From contig NC_134840.1 in the NCBI RefSeq assembly GCF_965363235.1, positions 86,462,916 through 86,526,915 of the forward strand: a stretch of 64,000 bases of DNA, written 5' to 3'. Positions within the stretch are counted from its first letter, which is position 1. Each line of letters opens with the position of its first letter. The notes under the pieces were generated by a model. It did no database searches. It saw only the letters and a list, made by a program, of their open reading frames with translations, and was not told the origin of the DNA. The position numbers and the translations under genes are program-made. Source of the DNA: Mytilus galloprovincialis. Taxonomy: Eukaryota > Mollusca > Bivalvia > Mytilida > Mytilidae. Positions 34,022 to 44,000 of the stretch are shown in pieces.

Positions 34022-35317
34022 TACACATGGAAAAAAGTATTGCAACACCAAATTGAAATTGAAATTAAAAAAACACTCTTTATTTTTTTGTGATATAATT
34101 TGGTAAAATAGAACTAGTTAAACATTATTTAAGTATCACCTGAGTTTAATCAATAAATATCGACTCGATAAGTTTTTATCTGCGCATGCAGCTACTGTAC
34201 CCGTAAACAGCAAAACAGATGTTTTTATCCTCATTGTTTTCAACACTTTAAATAACCAAGTTTTTAAAGTTATGTGATTAACACCTTTTAATGGGTCCTT
34301 GAAAACTCTTAACTGCAGCAAGATGGCAGATTATCAGCATAAGAGAAGCAGGGATGTCGCTTAACAACTGCACGTATTGTTGGTCATCACCATTCCACTA
34401 TAAATCGTTTTGAGAATAAAAATCAGGCAATAAACGCTGTTAAAGACCTTCCGAGATAATGAAGACCCCCTATACCATTTGCTAGGGAAAATCAAGCATA
34501 ATGAAGGTTGGTCAGAAGGAAACCCATTGCATACAAGACAATCCTAAAAAGAGAGTGGTGGCCATACAGGAGTTTTTTAACAAGAACTGTTCGAGATAGA
34601 CTCATCGCTACTGGTTATCGTGCGATAAGACAATTTCGGAGACTTTTGCTAACGAACAGACACACAGTTTTCCGTATCCAATGTAGTGCAGAGCTCGCCA
34701 AAGTTGGAAATTAGCATCGTGGAGGAAGATCCAATGTTCAAATGGAATTCGGTTCATCTTCCTTGGCCCGATCGTAGCCCGGATTTGAACCATATCGAGC
34801 ATATTTGGGACACTATTGGGCGGAAAATGCGCGAAAGGACACCCCAGTTCAAACACATCATGAAATAAACAATGCCCTTCATCAGAAATGGTTGCTGCTT
34901 CCTTAGCAACAAATTAGTCGATTTATGGCAGGAATCAGAAGACGTTTAGATGCGGTTATCCGTTTGAATGGAGGCTGCGCACAAAGTACTAATTCTTTGG
35001 CGTATAACCATCAACCATGATGTGAACAGTCATCTGAAGATTAATTTTGAAATGTCTGACATTGTAAAGTTCGACTACAGTAAAAGTTGTAAAATGCATT
35101 TTTTTGTACAAAAAACACTTCATTTTGTTATTAAAATTGTGGTTATATAAATCATTTTTTTTTTTCAAACATTTTTTGTTCGTTTCAATGCCAATGTTAT
35201 CATAAACTATGTTTCGATAATATTATACACATATTTTATTATATTTCATCCAAAAAAAGAGGCTGATTTTTCAAGTTTTAAAAAATCAAGGTGTTGCAAT
35301 ACTTTTTTCCATGTGTA
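34022..35317 (+). mobile_element. decayed Tc1/mariner-like transposon, ~1.3 kb
   Basis: Inverted termini CACATGGAAAAAAGTATTGC at 34024 and GCAATACTTTTTTCCATGTG ending at 35315, about 26 bp of perfect pairing, flanked by TA as expected of Tc1/mariner. Length (~1.3 kb) matches a full-length element, but the transposase is broken (see 34508-34868). Confidence 0.92.
34508..34868 (+). pseudogene. Tc1-like transposase, broken
   Basis: Two frames carry recognisable parts. 34508-34714 gives a Tc1 linker-region match (VRDRLIATGYRAIRQFRRLL). 34686-34868 gives the C-terminal catalytic block LPWPDRSPDLNHIEHIWDTI, which holds the third acidic catalytic residue of the DDE/D triad. Between them the family normally has more than 100 residues, including the first two catalytic aspartates (SDESRF- and DNARPH-type motifs); these are absent, so an internal deletion plus frameshift removed the active site. 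The N-terminal helix-turn-helix part upstream is interrupted by stops. The element cannot move by itself. Confidence 0.85.
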
Positions 35318-36420
35318 TATACAATGATTCAATTTTACACCTGCATTCATTCCTGCGAAGCTAGTTTATCTTCTTTTAAAATATGAAATGTATGTCAAGA
35401 GTATTTCTTCTGGTTAGATGTAGGTCTGCGTAGCTTGCATATGATACTATACAAATAAAAAAGGAAGGTAACTCAGACGAGAAACTTTTCTCCAAGTCAA
35501 TAGTTACCTAGTTTTTGTTAAGTTAAAAGATTAATTAACACACCAACTTATGTTTTTGTAGATAATTTAGTTTCTTAGTTGTGCAATGATTTCAAACTTA
35601 AAAACAGATATTTATCTAATGATTTAAATGGAGAGCGGGGACACCTCATTGTTCAGAAGCTGATCACATTATATCATCACTTTTTTGTCCGAGGCTATTT
35701 GGATGGATCATTACATTTTAAATGCATTCTTACATTTAGTTATATTTTAGGCGCCGCATACATGAGCGGAAGAGCTATAAATTTCACATTATTCACGCGT
35801 CCGTCTGTCCGTCAACAATTTTGTAAACGAATATGCAAATGTATAGCATGTATAGGTAGGAGGCAAATTGACGATCAATGCATTTAAACGGGGACATATA
35901 GTTGGGACCCCTTTTGAAAAAAAAGCTGGATGCGCTACCGGCTTGACCTCTGAAAGATTTTTTTTTATATAAAGATATGTATTTTACAAAAATATTAATT
36001 CATGTGTATGAAATAAATTTTTGAGTGAGGCCGTATATGGACACCTGTATATAATCGCTTACTTTCACGTACGTTGCAAAATTAAAAGCGCCTATATATG
36101 GGTCAGACATCAACACAAAATATTACGCAGTATTACCAGTATAAGTATAAAATAAATACATAGTAAATGTGACTTTTGATAAACATTTACAATTGTCTCA
36201 TTTGCAACCATACCACGTTTTCTTATTTTATATTTGACGTAAAATTGACCAGAAGAAAAGGAACAGAAACTGCACGAAACACAAGTTCAATCGACACTCA
36301 ATAGAAAACTGATGACTTAGTAACACGAACTTCACCAAAACCAGTGTTGCCGGGTTCAGATGCTGAGATGGGTAAGCTAATGCTGATTCATAATGACAAC
36401 CGTCATGTTTATCATGTTTT
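35318..36420. other. intergenic stretch without a recognisable gene
   Basis: AT-rich. GCGTCCGTCTGTCCGTC at 35798-35815 recalls the CCGTC motif at the head of the 169-bp array. A TGTCTCATTTGCAACCATACC SINE-like tail lies at 36192-36215. ORFs at 35579-35887 and 36228-36440 have no recognised similarity. Confidence 0.35.
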
Positions 36421-36560
36421 GGGTCCACAATGCTCTTCACCTTTGTACTTGGCTTTTTACTATTTTGATCTGAGCGTCACTGATGAGTCGTATGTAGACG
36501 AAACGCGCCACTCGGGTCTTAAATTATAATCCTGGTACCTTTGATAACTATAAGTACACA
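36421..36560 (+). mobile_element. retrozyme-like element, copy D (degenerate ribozyme)
   Basis: CACAATGCTCTTCACCTTTG, TATTTTGATCTGAGCGTCAC, CTGATGA (36480-36486), a 3-bp stem II GTC/GAC and GAAA are intact, but the expected CGCGTCTGGCGT that carries the cleavage triplet has become CGCCACTCGGGTC. Cleavage and stem I are therefore lost. The trailing AATCCTGGTACCTTTGATAAC matches copy A. Intergenic. Confidence 0.75.
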
Positions 36561-36938
36561 ATCGACGAATACCCTCATTCGATGCTGTCTCATTCAAAAA
36601 AAAAAAAATAAAAAAATAGGACGTACGAACGAGTGGTAACGACAATTGGGAGATATCCATGGTCATCTGTGACGCATATATTTATATATTCCATTCAACC
36701 AACTTGTGAAGGCGTTTGTCATACTTTCAAAATATCTAGGAAATCATGATAGAAAACGCAACTCTGAAATATCGTATCCGATGGGAGATATTTACTCCAT
36801 ATGCAGGCCCTATTTGAATGGTACATGATTGAAATGGAAAGTTCACAATTCGAAAGATAAAATCGTCTCTTTCATTGTAAAGTTTCGTTCTCCGTCGACC
36901 GTCATGGTCAATTTCTAAATGTAAAGTCAAAATATGAT

Positions 36939-37219
36939 TTACAGCGGATTCCATTGAGTGTGTAGCTAAAGGTAATATCTTTGGTTAGCTTGCTTGTTTG
37001 CTGAACCGTGAAGTCATTGTTAGGTTAGGTAAACTACCCTACTTTATAAATAGACTAAAATAGACTAGTCCTTCAGAAAACCATCTATCTGTCTGTTGGA
37101 ATATGCTACTTTGAAAGGAGGGTAGTATACCTCACCTAATAATGACTTCACATTCAGCTAACAAGTAAGCTAACCAAAGATATTACCTTTGGCTACACAC
37201 TCAATAGAATCCGCTGTAA
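36939..37219. mobile_element. 281-bp foldback element with ~105-bp inverted arms
   Basis: Left arm from TTACAGCGGATTCCATTGAG through GTGTAGCTAAAGGTAATATC to GAAGTCATTGTTAGGTTAGG is matched by the right arm (ACCTCACCTAATAATGACTTC...AGATATTACCTTTGGCTACACACTCAATAGAATCCGCTGTAA). The arms differ by a few substitutions; only ~70 bp of loop remains. Non-coding. Confidence 0.92.
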
Positions 37220-37519
37220 CTGCATGGTATTATTCTATGTTTGATTGAATACGTGCGTTCTACCGTCAGGGCCGTTAATGATTAGTATTTCAGGACCTCC
37301 ATTACTCAAATGTATATATTTCTGGACCTTTATAACTACCATGATATATTTCAGGACTTCCACGATTTGACAATAAATTGATATCAATTGGTATTTATAA
37401 AGTTTCGCAATCTTATACTATGTTGTATTTAAGGAGGCTCGAGGGTATAAAATTTCAGAAAAAAATTAAACATTGTTTTTTCATTTCAAATTTTATTTAT
37501 TACTTTTTTAGTTGTTACT

Positions 37520-37620
37520 CTATCATACAATACAATACAATACAATATTTTTATTGTCAACCAAGGACGCCCTAAGAAAACAGTATAATTACAAACAATG
37601 AATTACAATGATTATTATCA
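37520..37620 (-). repeat. CAATA microsatellite and LINE-like 3' tail
   Basis: Five CAATA-type units (37524-37549) followed by TTTTTATTGTCAACCAAGG. The arrangement (short tandem repeat then TTTATTGTCA) resembles the 3' terminus of non-LTR retroelements read from the minus strand, as at 11325; no coding part is attached. Confidence 0.4.
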
Positions 37621-38378
37621 ATTTTTAATGATATACAATGACAAACTATAGAATAGAGAAAATAAACACAAAAGCAAAATTAAAAATTTGGTACAAAAAT
37701 CAACCAAACGAATTCAAATCGTTTTGGCCCCAGATGACTTTTAAAATGTATATATGTCATTGAAAAAGCTCCAAATTATCTGCCCTTTACCAAAAATGTC
37801 ATTATTTCTTTTTTTACATTAAAATTGAAATATCTTTTTTAACTCATTGGTGACTTATATTTTTCAAGGAAGCTGTACTCAAACTAAACTACTGTAAAAT
37901 TTAAACAATTTCTGTAATTTTGTTCTTTTTTTATTTCGATATTACCTCTATTTCTCCTATTAGTTCAACAGAAATAAAGTACCTATTACAGTACAAAAAT
38001 GTATGCTTCTTTCGAAGGCAGATTGTGAGCTCAAATGAACGGTGGCCCAATATTTTTTTATTTTATTTTCCTATTAAGTATAGGATAAAGTTCTTTTTAT
38101 AGAAAAATATAGCGAAATCCTATATTTAAAAAAAACAAAAAATAAATCACTCACGAACCCCCTTAAGTTTGAGGATGGTTTAGGTTTGAACAAGAACCCA
38201 GCCATGGTGTTTAAACAGCTTATTTACTTTTCATGTTGGATACACCAAATCAGTAATTGATAGTGCCATCAGTTTGACCCAAACGTTGGAGCGGCTTTTT
38301 TTTTTTTTTGTATAAATAAATAAACTATCCACCAACTCAGTTTCAACGAAGTGGGGTGTAAGCAATGTTATAGGCAAC

Positions 38379-39737
38379 CAGTGGCGTAGCTAGGTAATTT
38401 TTACGTGTACGCCCGAACCATGCCGAGCAATCCAGTGATCCCAAATAGGGTCCATGCAGCGGGCTAGAGCTAAGGAGCGAAGCCCCCGGAATCTAAAGAG
38501 TTATCGAGAATGGATACCATTCCTGTCATTAAAAACTCATCAGTAGCAACATACTTTAGAATTTTAATGGTTTATTTGTTATGTTAAGTTATTCTTATTG
38601 TTAATTTGAAATATAATGGTCATTGGATTTAGAGAAAATGTCAAAACCAGTGACTTTTTAAATATGTTTAAAAGGAGCCGTGGGGTAAAGCACTCAACCA
38701 ACAAACACACCTATTTTTATGTCCAAATTTCGTAAATGAACATGTAATAATTAATCTTCAGAGATTTTCAGGAGCAATATTAAATATCGTTAAGGGTTCT
38801 GCGGAACCCTGGTTCTCGTCTAGGATATTCCTCGCAAAAGTGAATCCATTTATCATAGATATAGGAAGATGTGGTGTGAGTGCTAATGAGACAACTCTCC
38901 ATCAAAATAACAATATATAAAAGTTAACCATTATAGGTCAATGTACGGCCTTAAACACTGAGCCTAGGCTCACACCGAACAACAAGCTATAAAGGGCCCC
39001 AAAATTACTAGTGCAAAACCATTCAAACGGGAAAACCAACGGTCTAGTCTATATAAAGAATATTTATCAGTCTATTACAGGATTTTAAAAAAATCAAACA
39101 TTTCTTTTGATATTTTTTCTTGATCTGGACTATTAGTTTTGGTCCAAGTTTCATGACAGTCTATAAAGGTTTATGCATTTATAATTTTTAAAAGCCATAC
39201 AGTCTGTTAGTATTATACTGAAAAATGAATAAACAAATTTACTTTCAAAACTTTGCTTCAGACATAATTTGTAAAAAATTCTTGGATTCTGCTAATGTTT
39301 CATTTATTAATAACTAGATGAAGTTTTGACAAAGAAATTGATGTGTTTTTTAACAACATACTGAACCCAAATATTGACGCCGCCGACGAAATTTAGGATC
39401 GCGGCTTTGACTCGCTTTAGCGTCATAAATATGTCGTAGGCTCAACAAAACTTTAAAAAAAAAAAAAGAATCTCAGCAGATAATAAATTGCTTTAAACAA
39501 AAGGGAAGTCCGTATAGAACTCACTGTATAGATTCAGACTTGACAGAACATGAACAAATATAATATATGATACCATTTGGCTGAAAAGTAAATTTCCGCA
39601 ATTACAAGATAATGAAGAAAGAATTATAAAGCTGATGTGCTTTTAACAAATTCTTTTTATTTTCTTTGATTAATTTTTTTTTTACCAAAATTCAAGTGTA
39701 CGCCCGGGCGTTTTGACGTAAACGTAGCTACGCGCAT
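38379..39737. mobile_element. ~1.36-kb hAT-like non-autonomous element with nested SINE
   Basis: Left end CAGTGGCGTAGCTAGG; right end TAGCTACGCGCAT, the diverged inverse. GGCAAC flanks both sides (38373-38378 and 39738-39743) within a near 8-bp duplication (TAGGCAAC/ATGGCAAC), as expected of hAT transposition. No transposase ORF is visible. A reverse SINE is inserted at 38862-39055, and a GC-rich fragment near 39378-39450 (GACGCCGCCGACG..TATGTCGTAGGCTC) recalls the end of the 147-bp-unit element. Confidence 0.6.
38862..39055 (-). repeat. SINE-like retroposon, reverse orientation
   Basis: On the plus strand: AGGAAGATGTGGTGTGAGTG, CTAATGAGACAACTCTCCATC, AGGTCAATGTACGGCC, CTCACACCGAACAACAAGC, GGGCCCCAAAATTACTAGTG, AACGGGAAAACCAACGGTCT. 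This is a well-preserved copy of a very common mussel short repeat; it is diverged at 50985-51175 and, as tail only, at several sites. Confidence 0.7.
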
Positions 39738-41020
39738 GGCAACAACAATGAGACTTGAAAATAAAGGCAAGCCAACAGTAGTATACCGAGCTGTTCAGAC
39801 GTCATAAATTGATTTAGAGAAAACGAATCTGTGTTACATACTAAAACCGAAGGAAACAAATCAACAAATCAAAGACATAATCTTTCAACCAGTTTAATTG
39901 ATGTCTGGAGCTGGCATGTCAGTAACTGCTAGTAGTCCTTTGTTAATTTTTGTCATGATCATTTTCATTTTGTTTAGTTTCTTTTGTTACCTATTCTGAC
40001 ATCGGACTCGGACTTCTTTTAAACTGCGTTTTATTTTTATTATTTTATTTAGTTTCTGATATATTTTGGAGTTTAATATGACGCCCATTTTAACTGAATG
40101 AGTAGTGACACGTTTTTGTTTTGGGGCCAGCTGAAGCACGCCTCCGGCATTTTCTCACTGTGTAGAAGACCCATTGGTGGCCTTCGGCTTTTTGTCGGGT
40201 AACAGTTGTTGTCTCTTTGACACGTTCCCCATTTCCATTTCAGTCCAATTTTATAAGAGGCCATGCCAAGAAATTGCCTCCGTTGAAATTCTGCAAACAC
40301 CCCATAGAGCAAATTACATGGATGATTAATTTTGACCATTTGGTATATGGCCGTGTTCTCAGCGACACGTACATGAAGGTCATACATTAATTTCTTGAAT
40401 GAAATCAAATCTTTAGCTACTAATGACTGCCGTAAGGGGTCGACCGGAATTTTTAGCGAGGATTTCTTGGCATGCTGACTGAAAACAAAGGAACAACTGG
40501 AAAACTGCCGGGAGTGCAACAAAACCAACGTACATAGAAACGAACTAATTGCCGACGACAACTGCAATATTCCTGGCTTAATTGGTACAGGACACTTAAA
40601 AAAATCATATGAGTTGAACCTGATTTTATGGCTAGCCAAACCTCCCTCTTCTATGACAATGTAAAAAAAAATACCACTACAATGACAACACTACGGGAAA
40701 AAAACATTTCTAAAATGACAAAACCCATACCGACTGTAGTCAATCAGGAACATATATGACATATATATATTGACGGGACTTGACACTACCTGATTGTAGC
40801 CGATTTCATCGTCGCCTCATAGATATACTGTTACCAGGTCGGGTATATAATTTGTGAGGAAATATATTTGATACACTTTTTTAAAAAATGACCAATAAAA
40901 AAAAAGATCGTCAACTACGATGTTCATATACAACAATAGTGGGAACTGAAATAAAATGAAGAAATAATATTCACAAAACGAAATCTTGCCTTTATTCATT
41001 ATTTTGTTGTCAACCTGAAT
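39738..41020. repeat. intergenic; dispersed repeat at about 40073-40650
   Basis: Phrases GGGGCCAGCTGAAGCACGCCTCCGG, GAAGACCCATTGGTGGCCTTCGGC, TTGTCGGGTAACAGTTGTTGTCTC and TTCCCCATTTCC identify a dispersed bivalve repeat on the plus strand. The 188-codon minus-strand ORF at 40073-40639 covers it and has no recognised domain, so I treat it as repeat-derived rather than a gene. The remainder to 41020 should hold the promoter or upstream exons of the bZIP gene. Confidence 0.5.
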
Positions 41021-44000
41021 ATGAGCAGAGATAAAGTTGCAAAATCTAATGCATTGCATGAAAGCGAACAGCCTCTAGATCTATCAATACCACACAATGA
41101 TAAAAACATTATAAAGCAATCGCTCAAAAGTTTAATTCAGACACGTCGACTTGCAGAAGGCAAGGGACTTTTGAACGTTACATTCACCCATCAAGAGGCG
41201 GCTGCTCATGAGGTACTGTTTCGGAACGGAACTGATAGTGTCGGCCGGAGTTTGAAAGATTGGAAAACAAAGCTACTGAAATAGCACATTTTCTGGTTTT
41301 TCCGCGATGTTTCAAATTAATGAAAATTTCCAAAAACAAATTGTCTAATTCAAAATGTGACACACTTATTTGTTATCCCAGTTATTTTTTATTTTCATTT
41401 GAAAAATATGGCCATGTTTTAGTTTACCCCAAGATGTATATCATGATTCATATGTCTCTGAAAGTCTGATTCTCATTACTGTACAGTTAAACATGCCAGG
41501 AATAACCATTAATTCGTGGATTATACTTCAATTCAGGTATAATCAACAATTTGACATATATAATGAGATACACCAAATTGGCAATTGAGGTACTTTACAA
41601 AATTATAGGTCCAGAAAAAATGCCTTAATGCAATATGGCATGAATGGAGCAACTGTTTGCATTTACCATAACAAGCTTTGATGACCACTTATAATATAGT
41701 CATGACATGCAATTGATTCAGACACTTTTTGTTCCACAATTTTCCCAATTCGACTGACAAATCATATAGTTGGAACTGACGCAAACTAATTAACCATTTG
41801 TGAATATCCTTCAATTTTTTTAATGAGGTAATATTAACATTTTCACAAAACCCAGCACATGGAGTAGGACGAAATTACATGTCATCAAAGAGAACTTGTC
41901 AAAGCTTATGATGGTAAATGCAAAAAGATGCTCAAATATTTCTTTTTTAAAAAAAATTGTGTTAAAAAATGCATTTAATATACCTCAATTGGTCTATCTC
42001 ACTATATGTCAAATGGTGGAGTTGAGGTATAATCCACTAATCAAAATAATGGTTATTCTTGACCTGTTAAACCTGTGCATTTGTATATATATTTTGCATA
42101 AAATGTGTCCGAATTTGTCTTAAATGCAAAGTTTTGAAGAGTGAATCTGATATGAGTCTTACAATTAAACATAGTTGACAATATTTCCACATGTATGCGA
42201 AAAGAATTGAAATTTTATTGATTCAGAAACTATTAAACTAGATTATCATTTCTCCACTTCTTTCAATGCATTAAATTAAAGCTATTCAGATATTAATAAA
42301 ACCATTTGTGAATCTTTTTTGATCCATTAAAAATTTCAGTTACCTTTTGAACAAAAAAACAGGGACTTTCTATACTACTGCATTTAGGAAAGTCCATGAA
42401 AAAAACATAGTTCAAGCTAAAAGTTCTTAGTCTGCTATCCAAAAAAATGTCTCCCTTTTGAAAATGTATGGGGAAGTTTCTCACTTATTATTTTCAATAA
42501 TGTATACATGTATATTGCACTGATAATTTTGGAATTTTTGTTAAGATTATATTTCCTATGAAGAAAATCTCTCCATAATGCAGACACTCATGATAAAATT
42601 ATATTCAGCCTATATTATAAACTTCAGGATGCATGCTAAGATTTTAGATCACAATTTCAAATAGTAGGTGTGAAAATAAAATTTCTTCTATAATTTCTAA
42701 GGGAGATAATTTTCAGTAGTCTTATATTGAGCTTATTTGGCCATATTGTGCTGTACAAGGTGTGAACTACAGAAAAAAAACTCTTCATAGATACCAGGCT
42801 AAAAATTTTGTAAGCAAGCTAAGTGATTTTTCTATAAAAGACTCATTTGAGAAGCTCAAATATAAAATTTGAAAAAGGACAAATAAACTTGATTAGGTTG
42901 AAGAGCATCAAGGACCTAAAATTCAGAAAGGGTTGCCATATACAGTATAATCTATTCCTGTGGTGGTGAATCCTTAGTATTTACAAAACTTTTGTATAAA
43001 GCTGTTAATTTATATGTTAAAACCTGTAAAAAAAACCAATTTGATGACATTTATAGACATGTTAGAGATGATGTATCACATGTACTTTGCAAATAACAAA
43101 AAAAAAATAATTTGCTGAGAATACCAAAAATTGAAAAAGGTAGAGGAAAGCAATGACACTGTTTCAAACAGTTAATAACTTGTGTTATAAACTCATAGAA
43201 AAGTCACTTATGATTTTCATGAAAATTAACAAATTTTGATAAATTCATGAATGTCTTTGAATAGACATGTATGAATATACAATGTAGACTGAATATAAGA
43301 ACAACTAAATAATTTTTACAGTGTGGGTCTATTTTAATATATTAATGTATACCCAACATTTTCTTTTATCCATATCATTTTTAAAGTTACCTCTTATCAT
43401 GTATGATTTCAGCTAACAAAAGAGGAGCAACTAAGACAGAGCGAGAGAAAGGAACAAAATAGAAGAGCTGCTCATAAATGTAGACAAAAGAAAAAACATA
43501 AGCTTGAATATTTGACAGTGGTAAGTTGACACATTTGTATAACATGAAATACAGTTACAACTAGATTGGTAATTGCTAACAATAACGGATGGCTCCCTCG
43601 TTCCCCCATTGCCCGGGTAATGGCAGCCATTTTGAAATCTTCAAAGTGAAACTGTGCATCTTCACATACACATGCCAGTTAACATTTCTGTAAAATTTTA
43701 GAAAGTTTGGAGCATTTTAAAATTTTGGAAATTTTTGCTGTTTCCATACTAGTAACAGTGACCATTTCCAAAATTCCAAAGACAGATGCCACATTGGCAC
43801 ATGCCACATTGGCACATGCCATATTACATATCCATATATTTCTATTCAACATAAATGTCAAAACTACATGTATAAAACTTATATAATACAACATTTGAAA
43901 GACCTACTTAGTTGCTTATATCCACATTATTTTGTCTCTGGTGTATAATAATAATAATAATAATAATAATAATTCTTTATTTAAAGAGGGTTACACAGTT

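Noticed and set aside
40073..40639. 188-codon minus-strand ORF
   Set aside because: The longest unexplained frame in the window, but half of it is a dispersed repeat read on its non-coding strand, and no domain or splice structure supports a gene. It would deserve a BLASTP check.
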